DNA of 64,000 nucleotides. It comes from Actinomycetota bacterium (GTDB lineage: Bacteria; Actinomycetota; Actinomycetes; Nanopelagicales; Nanopelagicaceae). A model generated the notes under the pieces. That model had not been told where the DNA came from, did not search any database, and saw only the letters and a list, made by a program, of their open reading frames with translations. Shown piece after piece: positions 9,724-19,356 of the stretch (its first letter is position 1; each line of letters starts with the position of its first letter). The stretch spans positions 1 to 64,000 of the forward strand of contig SYEK01000011.1 of NCBI GenBank assembly GCA_005800815.1, given 5' to 3'. A program made the translations under genes and the position numbers.

Positions 9724-11122
9724 CTGACACCAGCGTCCTGACGGCTAAAGCAAAGCGATCCCCACGATCGGCGTAAGAGATGAATTGATCCATAGATGCG
9801 CATGCAGGTGCCATAAGGACCGTATCACCTGAAGTAGCTAAATCTTGAGCAGCGTTTACAACAGCCTCCATTAAATCGTTGGAGACTGATTCCTTGACAT
9901 GTTCGACATCGATTTTTACCAGAGGTGTATTCGGTGAGTGCTTGGCGAAGGCGCTCTCAATTAACTCCCGATCGGCCCCGATAAGAATGACTGCCTTAAT
10001 TCGCTCCTTTGTCCGCTTGACCAAGGGGTTCATATCGGCGCCCTTGGCGAGGCCACCTGCAATCCAAATGACGGACACGTGAGAGAGTATCGAGGCGGTT
10101 GCCGCATGTGGGTTTGTTGCCTTGGAGTCATCCACCCACGAGATGCCATCGCTAGTGGCGATAGTTTCAATGCGGTGGCGGCCCGGATTAAATCCAATCA
10201 AGGCAGATTGGATATCGCTATAGGAGGCTCCAACAGAGAGAGCAAGGCCGGCGGCGGCAAGGGCATTGGAGACACTATGCGGCAATGACGGCACGATATC
10301 GCTGATTGCAGCGATCATCGAGGCCTCTTGCGGATCACGTACAAAGGCGCGATCGATGAGAAGGTTCTCGACAACTCCGAGCTCCCCTGGTGCTGGTGTC
10401 TTGAGGGTGAAATGGAGGGTGCGCACCTGACTGGTCCGAGTGCGATTGGTGATTTCACTGTCATCACTATTGAGAATTGCAAGCTCACAGTGCTCAAGTA
10501 AGGAGAGCTTAGCATCACAATATGCCTCAAAACTTCCATGCCAATCTAGATGATCATGTGCCAGATTAAGGATCGCAGCGCTCACAAATCTGGCTTGGCG
10601 CATCCAGTGCAGTTGGAAGGATGAGAGCTCAAGGATGAGGTAATCAAAAGCTTGCTTGCCTGTGACGGCATCAATAACTGTATTCCCAACATTTCCACAT
10701 GCAAGAGCTTTCAATCCTGCGCGCTGAAGCATTGCCGCTGCCATCTCAACGGTAGTTGTCTTTCCGTTGGTCCCAGTCAGGGCTAACCATTTTTGCGTAG
10801 GAGCGATCTCCTGAGCGATATTCCAGGCCAGGTCAATCTCATTGAGAATCTCTACATCCGCCATTTCTGCAGCGCGCAGGAGTGGATGGCTCTGCTTCCA
10901 ACCGGGGGAGACAACAACTCCAGAGAAATCCTTGATAGAGATTGCATCTGGGCTTAGAACTGGAAATTTGCTCTGAATGTTGGGATTCTCATCGACGATA
11001 ACAATCCTGGCGCCATACGAACTCAGTGCCGTGGCCACTGAACTTCCTGTGACCCCTGCACCTGCGACTAGAATTTTCTTGCCCACAAAATTCAGGGACA
11101 TCTTGGTTACTTCACTACCCAC
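9713..11122 (-). CDS. murD: UDP-MurNAc-L-alanine--D-glutamate ligase MurD
   Basis: Adds D-glutamate to UDP-MurNAc-L-Ala. Mur-ligase features are the N-terminal Rossmann stretch [14 protein letters not shown], the ATP loop [22 protein letters not shown] in the central domain and [12 protein letters not shown] in the C-terminal domain. The listed start is GTG at 11122, 16 bases inside mraY. An ATG at 11101 (beginning MSLNFVGKK) lies just after the mraY stop and is equally plausible; neither has a strong ribosome site. Confidence 0.96.
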   Translation of the reverse strand: MGSEVTKMSLNFVGKKILVAGAGVTGSSVATALSSYGARIVIVDENPNIQSKFPVLSPDAISIKDFSGVVVSPGWKQSHPLLRAAEMADVEILNEIDLAWNIAQEIAPTQKWLALTGTNGKTTTVEMAAAMLQRAGLKALACGNVGNTVIDAVTGKQAFDYLILELSSFQLHWMRQARFVSAAILNLAHDHLDWHGSFEAYCDAKLSLLEHCELAILNSDDSEITNRTRTSQVRTLHFTLKTPAPGELGVVENLLIDRAFVRDPQEASMIAAISDIVPSLPHSVSNALAAAGLALSVGASYSDIQSALIGFNPGRHRIETIATSDGISWVDDSKATNPHAATASILSHVSVIWIAGGLAKGADMNPLVKRTKERIKAVILIGADRELIESAFAKHSPNTPLVKIDVEHVKESVSNDLMEAVVNAAQDLATSGDTVLMAPACASMDQFISYADRGDRFALAVRTLVSGAK

Positions 11123-12165
11123 TGGGCATAAAACAGGCCTAACCCAGCTGCCACAGAGAGTCCTGCAATAATCCAGAAGCGAATCACGATTGTGACCTCT
11201 CCCCAGCCCAGTAGTTCAAAGTGATGTTGTAGGGGCGCCATCTTGAAGACACGTTTTCCCCCACTGAGTTTGAAGTAGAGCATTTGGATGAGCACCGACA
11301 TCGTAATGATCACAAAGAGACCACCAAGGGGAATCAGAAGAAGCTCAACACGCAGAGTTGCAGCCAAGCCCGCTAGCGCCCCGCCAAGTGCAAGTGATCC
11401 TGTGTCGCCCATGAATATCCGTGCAGGTGAGGCGTTCCACCAAAGGAAGCCAGTGCATGAACCGGCAAAGCAGGCGGCAAGGACTGCCAAATCCAGTGGA
11501 TCTCGAACTTGATAACAGCCAGCAGTTGCATTGATGTCACAACTCTGACCAAACTCCCACACCCCAATTAAAATGAATGCCAGAAAAACCATAACAGCAG
11601 TTCCTGTGGCAAGGCCATCCAAACCATCAGTGAGATTGACGCCATTGCTTGCCGACATAACCATCACAACAACCCATACGACTGCGACAACGGGTCCAAG
11701 GTAGATTGCAGTTTCACGAACACCGGATAGATAGTAAGAGATGGGTGTGAGCGAATTTGAGTCGGCAAAGCGAATTCCGAGAGAGCCAAAAATTGCAGCA
11801 ATAATTGCTTGTCCCAGGAGTTTTTGCCTCCCGGTAAGACCCAAGGATTTTTGCCGAGTTACTTTCAGCCAATCATCTACAAAGCCTAAAAGGCCAAGAG
11901 CCAGGACTAAACCCAAAACTAGGATTGCTGAGATAGTTACAGCGCTCTGGGTTAATACATGTGCAGCTAAATAACCTATGAGGGCTGCAGAGATGAGAAT
12001 GATGCCGCCCATCGTAGGAGTTCCACGCTTGGTATGGTGACTACTTGGTCCATCATCACGGATTATCTGTCCATAACCGCGAGTTGCAAGAATCTTGATC
12101 AGGCCTCGAGTTCCAAAGAGAGAGAATAGGAGCGCAACTGCCCCAGCGATGAGTATCTGTCTCAT
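11107..12165 (-). CDS. mraY: Phospho-MurNAc-pentapeptide translocase MraY
   Basis: Integral membrane enzyme that loads UDP-MurNAc-pentapeptide onto undecaprenyl phosphate to give lipid I. The 352-residue protein has about ten membrane segments. The family motifs are [18 protein letters not shown] (aspartate pair), [25 protein letters not shown] and [12 protein letters not shown]. It has a 4-base overlap with murF and lies in the canonical place between murF and murD. Confidence 0.98.
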   Translation of the reverse strand: MRQILIAGAVALLFSLFGTRGLIKILATRGYGQIIRDDGPSSHHTKRGTPTMGGIILISAALIGYLAAHVLTQSAVTISAILVLGLVLALGLLGFVDDWLKVTRQKSLGLTGRQKLLGQAIIAAIFGSLGIRFADSNSLTPISYYLSGVRETAIYLGPVVAVVWVVVMVMSASNGVNLTDGLDGLATGTAVMVFLAFILIGVWEFGQSCDINATAGCYQVRDPLDLAVLAACFAGSCTGFLWWNASPARIFMGDTGSLALGGALAGLAATLRVELLLIPLGGLFVIITMSVLIQMLYFKLSGGKRVFKMAPLQHHFELLGWGEVTIVIRFWIIAGLSVAAGLGLFYAQWVVK

Positions 12166-13538
12166 CCAACCTCACCGCCTCGGTTTATCCAGCGAGTCTG
12201 AATCTCTTCAGCTAATATCTCAAATCTCTGGGCACGCGATGCCTTGATCAAAACGACATCTCCTGGCGATAAATGCTCGGCGAAGATGGCGGCATCGGCG
12301 ATAGTTGCAACATGATGGAACTGCATGGGGCCTACTCCAGATCCATACTCAGGTGCGTTAACAACCACACAGTGATCAACGCCAATCTCAGATGCAAGGG
12401 TGCCAATATCTGCACTGGCCATCGCCCCTGACTCGCCGAGTTCATGCATTTTTCCCAGAAAGGCCCAGGACTGACCTCCACGTTCCTGAGCGAAGAGACT
12501 GAGAGTACGAATGGCGGCGGCCATTGAGGCTGGGTTGGCGTTATAGGAGTCATTTATTATCAATAAATCTCCGACTTCATCGAGCTGCATGCGCCACTTG
12601 CTCGTGATTTCAGCCGTTGATAGAGAGCTGGCTATGAGCTCAATCGGCAAGGCCAAGGCCGTTGCCACGGCCGCTGCTGCCAGGGCGTTTGAGACCTGAT
12701 GGGCACCCACCAGGCGCATGCCCACTGCATCGCGGCCAGCACTTGTTACTAAATCAAAGTGGGGCCGCCCCTCACGCATCTCAACGTGGGCGGCGCGGAC
12801 ATCGACATTGCCCTTCTCACCGAATGTGAGAGTTCTCCCTGGGTGCAGGGCTGACATGCCCGGAGTGTATTCATCATATGTGCCAAGAATTGCGATGCCA
12901 CTGTGTCCGAGAGATTCAATGAGCTCACCTTTGGTCTGTGCAATCGCTAATTGCGATCCGAATTCGGCAAAGTGTGCGGTGCCGACAACGAGGACGACAC
13001 CGATATTTGGCTGTGCAATTTTGCATAAGCGCGCAATGTCATATCTATGGCGCGCACCCATCTCAAGAATACAGAAACGTGTGCGCTCATCACACTCAAG
13101 CAGCGTTATGGGCAGACCTAGTTCATTGTTGAATGAGTCCGTAGGAGCCACCGTTGGTCCGACCGCTCCCAACATATGGGACAGAAGATCCTTTGTGCTG
13201 GTCTTTCCCTGGGAGCCGGTAATCGCTATAACCATCAGATTATTTAGTCGGCTTCGCACAAAAGTTGCGATAATCGAAAGTGCCTCAATGACATCTTTTA
13301 CGACGATACATGGCCCATCAATAACACGTGTTGTGAGTGAGAACATCGAACCTAAGCGATAGGCCTCGGCGACGAAATCATGTCCATCGGAGGAGGATCC
13401 CTTGAGTGCCAAAAAAAATGATCCTGGGCAGGCTTGTCGAGAGTCAAAGACGGGGGCACGTGAGATGAGAAGATCCCGATCACAGTGGAGCTCTCCCCCA
13501 ACCAAGAGTGCAATCTCACCTGCAGTGAGCGTGATCAT
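12162..13538 (-). CDS. murF: UDP-MurNAc-tripeptide--D-Ala-D-Ala ligase MurF
   Basis: Adds the D-Ala-D-Ala dipeptide to complete the UDP-MurNAc-pentapeptide. The 458-residue Mur ligase has an N-terminal [17 protein letters not shown] domain, the ATP loop [12 protein letters not shown], the [11 protein letters not shown] motif and [13 protein letters not shown] in the C-terminal part. It overlaps murE and mraY by 4 bases each, forming an uninterrupted translational unit. Confidence 0.97.
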   Translation of the reverse strand: MITLTAGEIALLVGGELHCDRDLLISRAPVFDSRQACPGSFFLALKGSSSDGHDFVAEAYRLGSMFSLTTRVIDGPCIVVKDVIEALSIIATFVRSRLNNLMVIAITGSQGKTSTKDLLSHMLGAVGPTVAPTDSFNNELGLPITLLECDERTRFCILEMGARHRYDIARLCKIAQPNIGVVLVVGTAHFAEFGSQLAIAQTKGELIESLGHSGIAILGTYDEYTPGMSALHPGRTLTFGEKGNVDVRAAHVEMREGRPHFDLVTSAGRDAVGMRLVGAHQVSNALAAAAVATALALPIELIASSLSTAEITSKWRMQLDEVGDLLIINDSYNANPASMAAAIRTLSLFAQERGGQSWAFLGKMHELGESGAMASADIGTLASEIGVDHCVVVNAPEYGSGVGPMQFHHVATIADAAIFAEHLSPGDVVLIKASRAQRFEILAEEIQTRWINRGGEVG

Positions 13539-15022
13539 TTCTTATCTTCAATTGCGCGCGCAAGTTCGATTCGATCATCGAAGGGATAGATCGTCCCTGC
13601 TATCTCTTGGCCTTTTTCATGACCTTTACCCAACACGATCACCACATCGCCATCTTGAGCGTGATTGACCGCTTTTTTTATCGCACCAGCGCGATCCACA
13701 ATGACCTGGTTGGGTGCTACGACATCTATATCGAGGAGCATTTGCACCAGAATATCCTCTGGTTTTTCACTCCTGGGGTTATCACTGGTATAAATCGCGA
13801 TGTCTGCACCATCACGAAGTGCCCTTCCCATTAAGGAGCGCTTTGAAGCATCCCTATCACCTCCGCAGCCCAAGACGGCTATAACACTTCCCTGTGTAAT
13901 TTCATGGGCCATCTCCAACACGCGTGCAACGGCATCGGGCGAGTGAGCATAATCAACGAGTGCTGTGAATCTCTGACCCAGATGTACAGGCTCAAGACGG
14001 CCCACGGCCCCTGTGAGTTGAGGAAGTATCGCTGCGATCTCGAGTGGATCGACTCCACTCTCAGAGGCAATTGCAATAGCCATCAGCAAGTTATCGAGGT
14101 TAAAGCCACCCTGAAGAGTCGTCTTACCCTCGATGAGCCTGCCACCACTACCCCGGACTGCAATCGATGCACCGATGTAGTCACGTGTGATGGATTCAAA
14201 GTGCCAAGTGGCTTTTCTCTGATTGCGAGACAGAGTCAGGACTGGCAGCTCAGTCTCTTGGGCCAAACGCGCTCCATACGGGTCATCTATATTGATAACG
14301 GCCAAATCAGCGTATTCAAAGGTAAATAAACTGGATTTGGCGCGGAAATAATCCTCCATTGATTTATGGAAATCTAGGTGATCCTGAGAGAGATTGGTGA
14401 AGCCAACAACTGCAAAGTGACTGCCACGGATTCGCTCAAGAGTTATGGCATGGCTTGAGACCTCCATGACCAGATTGCGTAAATGTCGCTCACGCATCGC
14501 AGCACACAGAGCCTGCAAATCAGAGCTCTCGGGCGTTGTTCGTTTGCTTGCAAGCACATCAACTCCCAGACGAACCTCTACGGTTCCAATCAGCCCACTT
14601 TCGCGCCCTGCAGCTTGCATGATCTGATGTAACAAAGTTGTCACAGTGGTCTTTCCATTAGTGCCTGTCACACCAACGCTATAGAGATCGCGCATTGGCT
14701 CTTCATAAAACCAAGCACTGACGATTCCTGCTGCACGTCGAGGATTTTCACAGATGAGCACGGGGACACCGGTGATCATTTGGGCTCCGAGGGCATCTGT
14801 GAGGACAGCGATAGCGCCGGCTTTGATTGCATCTTTGGCAAAGGCTGCGCCGTGAACTCTCTGACCGGCACGGGCGATAAATAGGTCACCTTCAACGACA
14901 TCATCACTTGACTGGGCGATGCCAGAGATTTCTATTCCCTCAAGGTCCTCTTGGCTGTATGCACCGATGACGTTGGAGATAGCAGAGAGACTCTTATTGG
15001 GGTTAGCGAGTGGTCTTTGCAT
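13535..15022 (-). CDS. murE: UDP-MurNAc-dipeptide ligase MurE, meso-DAP type
   Basis: Adds the third amino acid of the peptidoglycan stem peptide. The 495-residue protein has the ATP loop [15 protein letters not shown] and NLSQDHLDFHKSMEDYF. The substrate-selecting motif reads DNPR (in YTSDNPRSEKPEDI), which in this family goes with meso-diaminopimelate rather than L-lysine. The wall is therefore inferred to be meso-DAP type, which argues against families with lysine- or ornithine-based walls. It overlaps ftsI by 20 bases. Confidence 0.97.
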   Translation of the reverse strand: MQRPLANPNKSLSAISNVIGAYSQEDLEGIEISGIAQSSDDVVEGDLFIARAGQRVHGAAFAKDAIKAGAIAVLTDALGAQMITGVPVLICENPRRAAGIVSAWFYEEPMRDLYSVGVTGTNGKTTVTTLLHQIMQAAGRESGLIGTVEVRLGVDVLASKRTTPESSDLQALCAAMRERHLRNLVMEVSSHAITLERIRGSHFAVVGFTNLSQDHLDFHKSMEDYFRAKSSLFTFEYADLAVINIDDPYGARLAQETELPVLTLSRNQRKATWHFESITRDYIGASIAVRGSGGRLIEGKTTLQGGFNLDNLLMAIAIASESGVDPLEIAAILPQLTGAVGRLEPVHLGQRFTALVDYAHSPDAVARVLEMAHEITQGSVIAVLGCGGDRDASKRSLMGRALRDGADIAIYTSDNPRSEKPEDILVQMLLDIDVVAPNQVIVDRAGAIKKAVNHAQDGDVVIVLGKGHEKGQEIAGTIYPFDDRIELARAIEDKK

Positions 15023-16802
15023 CTGCCACCCTCATAGCCAGTAAAGCCTTTTCATCCAGGGCGACTGGCAAAATCCTCGTGCCAGTCGGTGCAATCTGTC
15101 TGCTCTGCAAAACAAATGACATGGTTTTTTTGAAGACTGGTCCCCCAAGGAAGCCACCCCAGTGCATCCCCTTTGGATCTTGAATGGTCACACTGATGAC
15201 ATATGCCGGTTTATCAGCGGGTGCAAAGCCGATAAAAGAGGCGGTGTATCCGCGATAGCAGCCGCAGGTATCGTCGATTCGTTGGGCAGTACCGGTCTTA
15301 CCAGCAACGCGGTATCCAGCGATTGCAGCAGATGGCGCAGTGCCTTGGGATGAGACTACGCCCTCCATCATGATTCGCATGGCCGCAGCGGTTTGTTCAC
15401 TAATGACACGTTGGCTCGTACGTCCTGGTGCCGGTGTGTAGTTTCCGCTGGAGTCACTCGTTCCTGCAATGACCGTTGGAGATACACGGAGGCCATCATT
15501 TGCAATTGTTGCAAAGACACTCGTTGCTTGCATGGCAGTCAAGGAGTAACCCTGACCAAAAGCGACTGTTGGCGGAGTCGTACCGGACCAGTCTGCCACT
15601 TTTGGCAAGATTCCCCGTGACTCACCTGGCAACCCTGAACCAGTTTTGGTCCCGATACCGAACTTTGTTAGATAGTTATAAAGAGTCTGATTAGATAAAA
15701 GCTCACCAATTTGAATCGAACCAGTATTACTTGAGACCGCTAGAATCCCAGATGTGGTGAGGCGCTGAGTTGGATGTTTCTCATGATCATGAAACACCTT
15801 GGTGGAGCGCTTGAGTGCATATGGAATCGTGAAGACAGTCTCTGGAGTTACTTTCTTCTCTTCAATCGCAGCTGCCAGAGTCATCACCTTGCCAGTTGAA
15901 CCAGGTTCATACACATCTTGGACGGATGGATTGCGCATTGAAACGAGTGAGACCTTGGAGGTGTTGTTGGGATTAAAGGTTGGTGCAGTGGCATGGGCCA
16001 AAATCTCACCAGTCTTTGGATCCATGACGATTACGGTGCCGCTTATCGCCCGAGAGGATTTGACAACATCGGAGATCGCCTTTGATGCGACCCATTGGAT
16101 ATCACGATCAATTGTCAATCGCACAGTCGTACCAGCTTGTGCAGGAATAATTTCAGATTGAGAGCCGGGTATCTCAGCCCCATAACCATTGGCGAAGGAG
16201 TACTTTCCTGCGACTCCTGTGATAGTTGAGTTCATACTGGACTCAAGTCCCGTTGCACCCCTGCCGTCACGATTGACGAATCCTATGAGTGATGCCACTA
16301 GAGAGCCTGAGGGATATTCACGAATGTAGCCACGCTCGGGAAGAAAGCCATAAATGCGGTCCGGGCTCATAGGCCGAAACTGCGCGTTATATGTTGTAAT
16401 CGCAGCATTGAGTCTTTCCCAAATGGCTGGCTTTGCATTTGGATACACCATGCTCCATTTGCGTGTTCCGGTGATACTCGTGGTGACCTCTGAGACGCTC
16501 AACCCTAGAATTGGGGCGACGAAATTTGCAACCTTGGCATGATTGAGGACCTGAGTTTGATCCACAACGATACTTATTGCGGCCACACTACGGGCAAATG
16601 CGATGCCATTTCTATCTGTGATAGCCCCTCGTGGGGCCGGCAGTGTGTGAGTATTTTCCATCTCATTGATGGCGCGCAGGCGATAGTCACCGGCTTGAAC
16701 AGCCTGGACTTGTACAAGACGCACGCCAAATAACAACATCGCAACTGCCACTACAAGAACTAAAAATCTGATTCGATTGTGTGCAAGAGCGAAATTACCC
16801 AT
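15003..16802 (-). CDS. ftsI: Septal penicillin-binding protein FtsI (PBP3, class B transpeptidase)
   Basis: Class B transpeptidase that cross-links septal peptidoglycan. The 599-residue protein has one N-terminal membrane anchor (about residues 13-32), a pedestal domain with APRGAITDRNG, and the transpeptidase domain with S302-T-G-K305, SSN (in AVSSNTGSIQIG) and KTG (in VAGKTGTAQR). No PASTA repeats follow. It overlaps both ftsL (8 bases) and murE (20 bases). Confidence 0.97.
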   Translation of the reverse strand: MGNFALAHNRIRFLVLVVAVAMLLFGVRLVQVQAVQAGDYRLRAINEMENTHTLPAPRGAITDRNGIAFARSVAAISIVVDQTQVLNHAKVANFVAPILGLSVSEVTTSITGTRKWSMVYPNAKPAIWERLNAAITTYNAQFRPMSPDRIYGFLPERGYIREYPSGSLVASLIGFVNRDGRGATGLESSMNSTITGVAGKYSFANGYGAEIPGSQSEIIPAQAGTTVRLTIDRDIQWVASKAISDVVKSSRAISGTVIVMDPKTGEILAHATAPTFNPNNTSKVSLVSMRNPSVQDVYEPGSTGKVMTLAAAIEEKKVTPETVFTIPYALKRSTKVFHDHEKHPTQRLTTSGILAVSSNTGSIQIGELLSNQTLYNYLTKFGIGTKTGSGLPGESRGILPKVADWSGTTPPTVAFGQGYSLTAMQATSVFATIANDGLRVSPTVIAGTSDSSGNYTPAPGRTSQRVISEQTAAAMRIMMEGVVSSQGTAPSAAIAGYRVAGKTGTAQRIDDTCGCYRGYTASFIGFAPADKPAYVISVTIQDPKGMHWGGFLGGPVFKKTMSFVLQSRQIAPTGTRILPVALDEKALLAMRVADAKTTR

Positions 16803-17202
16803 TACTTGGGCTCCCTTGTGGACTCACTATTACATTCACATCGAGAAAAGTGGGGCTCTCTGATGGCCTCATTCCTAGGGCTGTAGCGCTTCGTGCCAGG
16901 GCCTCAGGAGAGGCTTGCCTATCGATTTCGCGTGCAATCGCCTCGCGTTGATCACTGACCATTTTTGCCTCGGTTTTGAGGTTGTTAATCTTAAAGGCAT
17001 CCTGCACATTCAAGGTGTTGATAAAGAGGAGAAACATCAAACCAGCAACCCCAATACCTGAGACAAATATGGCGAAGAATTTGCGATCAGCTTGTTTTCC
17101 AGCTGACATATCAGGAACAAGCTTGAGGACGACTTGAGATGACTTTTCTACCAGGATTTTCTTTGATCGAGTGATCGCTGGAGCCAGAGCAGTCATAGCC
17201 AT
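16795..17202 (-). CDS. Small bitopic division protein in the ftsL position
   Basis: A 135-residue protein with a basic cytoplasmic start, one membrane segment (about residues 45-63, FVSGIGVAGLMFLLFINTL) and a following helical stretch (NNLKTEAKMVSDQREAIAREID) suited to a coiled coil. This is the plan of FtsL/DivIC proteins, which bridge FtsQ and FtsWI. Sequence conservation in this family is low, so the assignment as FtsL rests mainly on topology and on its place between rsmH and ftsI. Confidence 0.8.
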   Translation of the reverse strand: MAMTALAPAITRSKKILVEKSSQVVLKLVPDMSAGKQADRKFFAIFVSGIGVAGLMFLLFINTLNVQDAFKINNLKTEAKMVSDQREAIAREIDRQASPEALARSATALGMRPSESPTFLDVNVIVSPQGSPSNG

Positions 17203-18155
17203 TATGCAGCCACTCTCTCAATCGCACGCAGACGCACGGATGCAGAGCGCGAGTTTTCCCTTATCTCCGTAGCTTGTGGAGTTTGACTACCGCGAAAAAC
17301 TAGAGAGAACTTTGCCGCTAACTCTGGAAGCTCGAATGGGAGATTTCGTGGGGTACCCGATGTTGTGGATGCGACAAAGAGATCTTTGACAATGCGATCT
17401 TCAAGAGACTGAAAAGACATCACGACTAAGCGGCCCCCAACACAGATGAGCTCGAGCGCCGTTGGAAGGGCTCGGGCAAGGGCGCCGAGCTCATCATTAG
17501 TCTCGATACGAAGGGCCTGAAAACTGCGCTTGGCAGGGTTACCACCAGTGCGTCGCGTCGCTGCTGGTATCGCATTTTTGACCAGGGCGGCTAATTGAGT
17601 CGTTGAGTTCAGTGGCGCGACTGCTCGTGCCTTCACGATTGATTCGACGATACGAGTTGCAAATTTTTCCTCACCATATGTGCGCAGGATTCGGACCAAC
17701 TCACCTGGTTCGTATGTATTTACAATGTGCCCTGCAGTTAGAGATTGTGTGCGATCCATACGCATATCTAGAGGGGCTTCATGGGCGTATGAGAAGCCTC
17801 GCTCAGATTGATCCAGCTGCATTGAGGAGACACCTAAATCAAAGAGCGCTCCAGTGATTTGGTCGTAGCCGAATGAGCTGACGATTTCGGTCATCGTATC
17901 GAAGGTGGCATGTCGAGTAAATATTCGATTCTTAAAGGCGGATAAGCGGATTACTGCCCGCTCTAATGCGTCGGCATCGCGATCAATTCCAATTACTCTA
18001 AGAGTCGGAAATCTCTCGAGTAGAGCCTGAGTATGTCCACCTAGACCAAGGGTTGCATCAACAATAATCGGGTTTGCAGTGAGTGCGATTGCGGGGGCAA
18101 AAAGTTCAATGCACTCATCTCGCATCACCGATATGTGCTCACTGCTATTAATCAT
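17202..18155 (-). CDS. rsmH: 16S rRNA (cytosine-1402-N4)-methyltransferase RsmH (MraW)
   Basis: SAM-dependent methyltransferase for C1402 of 16S rRNA. The 317-residue protein begins HISVMRDECIELFAP, has the SAM-binding stretch PIIVDATLGLGGHT, and then the MraW-specific motifs GALFDLGVSSMQLDQSERGF, PAKRSFQALRIETNDEL and VMSFQSLEDRIVK. The ATG at 18155 has a GGGGGAG ribosome site. A long structured leader RNA lies upstream (18197-18299). Confidence 0.97.
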   Translation of the reverse strand: MINSSEHISVMRDECIELFAPAIALTANPIIVDATLGLGGHTQALLERFPTLRVIGIDRDADALERAVIRLSAFKNRIFTRHATFDTMTEIVSSFGYDQITGALFDLGVSSMQLDQSERGFSYAHEAPLDMRMDRTQSLTAGHIVNTYEPGELVRILRTYGEEKFATRIVESIVKARAVAPLNSTTQLAALVKNAIPAATRRTGGNPAKRSFQALRIETNDELGALARALPTALELICVGGRLVVMSFQSLEDRIVKDLFVASTTSGTPRNLPFELPELAAKFSLVFRGSQTPQATEIRENSRSASVRLRAIERVAA

Positions 18156-18196
18156 CGCTCCCCCTTTAATTCGAATTTATAAGGTTTTCCTCCTTA

Positions 18197-18299
18197 GCTC
18201 TCATCTCTGGTCACCGCCGGCCGACGGATCTGATTAGCAGCGGCGCCGGGGAAGGGGCGCCGATACGCTCGAAGGGTCGGCGGTGGCCACAGATGAGAG
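18197..18299 (-). ncRNA. Structured leader RNA between mraZ and rsmH, mraW motif candidate
   Basis: Two 25-base arms (18197-18221 and 18275-18299) pair at 22 of 25 positions, enclosing a second perfect 7-bp hairpin (18241-18247 with 18256-18262). Read on the minus strand, the element lies just after the mraZ stop and ends about 40 bases before the rsmH ATG. An actinobacterial 'mraW' RNA motif with this genomic position has been described. The match here is judged by location and architecture, not by alignment. It may tune expression of rsmH and the downstream wall genes. Confidence 0.7.
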
Positions 18300-18303
18300 T
18301 TAT

Positions 18304-18735
18304 TTAAAACAGGCCAGGAAATACCTCCTCGGAGACATCAGCAAAGCTCTCTTCTCGATCTGCTAAATACTTATTCCAAGAAGTTGCATCCCAAATTTCA
18401 ACGCGAGTATTTGCGCCAATAACAACGCACTCTTTCTCTAGGCCTGCATATGTGCGAAGACCTTGTGGAATTGTTATGCGACCTTGGCGATCTGGGATCT
18501 CATCATGTGCTCCTGCAAACATCACACGGCTGTAATCGCGTGCTGATTTCGCAGTGACTGGCGCTTGCTTTAGCGTCTCTGTGATAACGGTGAACTCATT
18601 GCTCGGAAAGACATATAGACAGCGCTCTTGTCCTTTAGTAATCACCAGACCCGATGCCAGCTCTTCGCGAAACTTCGCCGGAAGAATGAGACGGCCCTTT
18701 TCATCAAGGCGTGGTTCGTGGGTGCCAAGGAACAT
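18304..18735 (-). CDS. mraZ: Transcriptional regulator MraZ
   Basis: First gene of the dcw cluster, an AbrB-like DNA-binding protein that in studied bacteria represses its own operon by binding repeated TGGG boxes. The 143-residue protein holds two SpoVT/AbrB-type halves; the first has [23 protein letters not shown] and the second [25 protein letters not shown] array with exact 10-base spacing lies 57-123 bases upstream of its ATG, which fits autoregulation. Confidence 0.96.
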   Translation of the reverse strand: MFLGTHEPRLDEKGRLILPAKFREELASGLVITKGQERCLYVFPSNEFTVITETLKQAPVTAKSARDYSRVMFAGAHDEIPDRQGRITIPQGLRTYAGLEKECVVIGANTRVEIWDATSWNKYLADREESFADVSEEVFPGLF

Positions 18736-18791
18736 TTTTAGCGCCCCCCTTCCCCGGAAGTTCGCTCACCACTTGATCCCGTGGCTCGGTT

Positions 18792-18858
18792 CCCCACTTT
18801 ACTCCATTTTACTCCTTTTTACACCACTTCTTTCCATGTATTCCCACTATTTTCCACA
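18792..18858 (-). promoter_or_regulatory. MraZ-box array, seven units at 10-bp spacing
   Basis: On the plus strand CCA occurs at 18794, 18804, 18824, 18834, 18844 and 18854, with CCT at 18814: seven positions in one 10-base register. On the transcribed strand this reads as TGG boxes separated by AT-rich spacers. Known MraZ operators are direct TGGGN repeats with the same 10-base period, usually three or four of them. The array sits in the mraZ promoter region, so MraZ autoregulation is inferred. Confidence 0.75.
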
Positions 18859-18890
18859 TGCCACCCACCCTGGCTATGAGGAAATGAAAG

Positions 18891-18912
18891 TAGGCCCCCA
18901 TTTGGGGGCCTA
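18891..18912 (-). terminator. Hairpin terminator after the DUF3040 gene
   Basis: A perfect 10-bp inverted repeat (18891-18900 with 18903-18912, six consecutive G-C pairs) lies 23 bases past the DUF3040 stop. On the minus strand it is followed by a moderately T-rich tract. It separates DUF3040 from the mraZ promoter. Confidence 0.7.
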
Positions 18913-18935
18913 CAGGAGGTGGATTGATCTAACTT

Positions 18936-19289
18936 CTACTGATTATTACGCTCATCCCAGCGCTCTTGAAGGCGCGGACCAAGGCCACGCGCCCTGCGAG
19001 CGCCTTTGATCCGTGGGCGTCGGGCCCCGAGCTTTGAGATAAGGGTGATGACCCCGGCTAGGGCCAGGATGAATCCCAGAAGGCCGACGGGGGTTATTTG
19101 GGCGATCAGACCGGTGAAGAGGGAGATGAGTCCAAGCAGAATCAGGCCCAGCCCAACGCAGGTAGAGCGGGCTCGGCTAGGTCGCACATTCCCAGACAGG
19201 GCTGAAAATAGCCGTGGGTCCTCGGTTAAAAGGGCGGCCTCCATCTCCTGAAGCATGCGCTTTTCATGATCGGAGAGAGCCATAGCCAC
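18936..19289 (-). CDS. DUF3040 family membrane protein
   Basis: An actinobacterial family protein of unknown function. The ALSDHEKRMLQEMEAAL start is diagnostic of DUF3040; two close hydrophobic segments follow (about residues 44-62 and 66-84), then a basic tail rich in arginine. The family commonly lies next to mraZ. GTG at 19289 and ATG at 19283 are both possible starts. A TATTGT -10 box ends 6 bases before the ATG, which favours a leaderless ATG start at 19283. Confidence 0.85.
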   Translation of the reverse strand: MAMALSDHEKRMLQEMEAALLTEDPRLFSALSGNVRPSRARSTCVGLGLILLGLISLFTGLIAQITPVGLLGFILALAGVITLISKLGARRPRIKGARRARGLGPRLQERWDERNNQ

Positions 19290-19295
19290 ACAATA
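19290..19295 (-). promoter_or_regulatory. Leaderless -10 box for the DUF3040 gene
   Basis: TATTGT on the minus strand, 6 bases before the ATG at 19283. The spacing places the transcription start at about the start codon. No clear -35 element is visible. Confidence 0.45.
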
Positions 19296-19356
19296 GAAGG
19301 TTTCTCTCCTGCATGCTACTTATCCAGGCCTCTTATCTGCTGCACTGATCGCCATC

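Noticed and set aside
12718-13362. 214-codon plus-strand frame antisense to murF
   Set aside because: It is fully inside a well-supported Mur ligase gene, has a composition typical of a reverse-strand shadow, and has no ribosome site or promoter.
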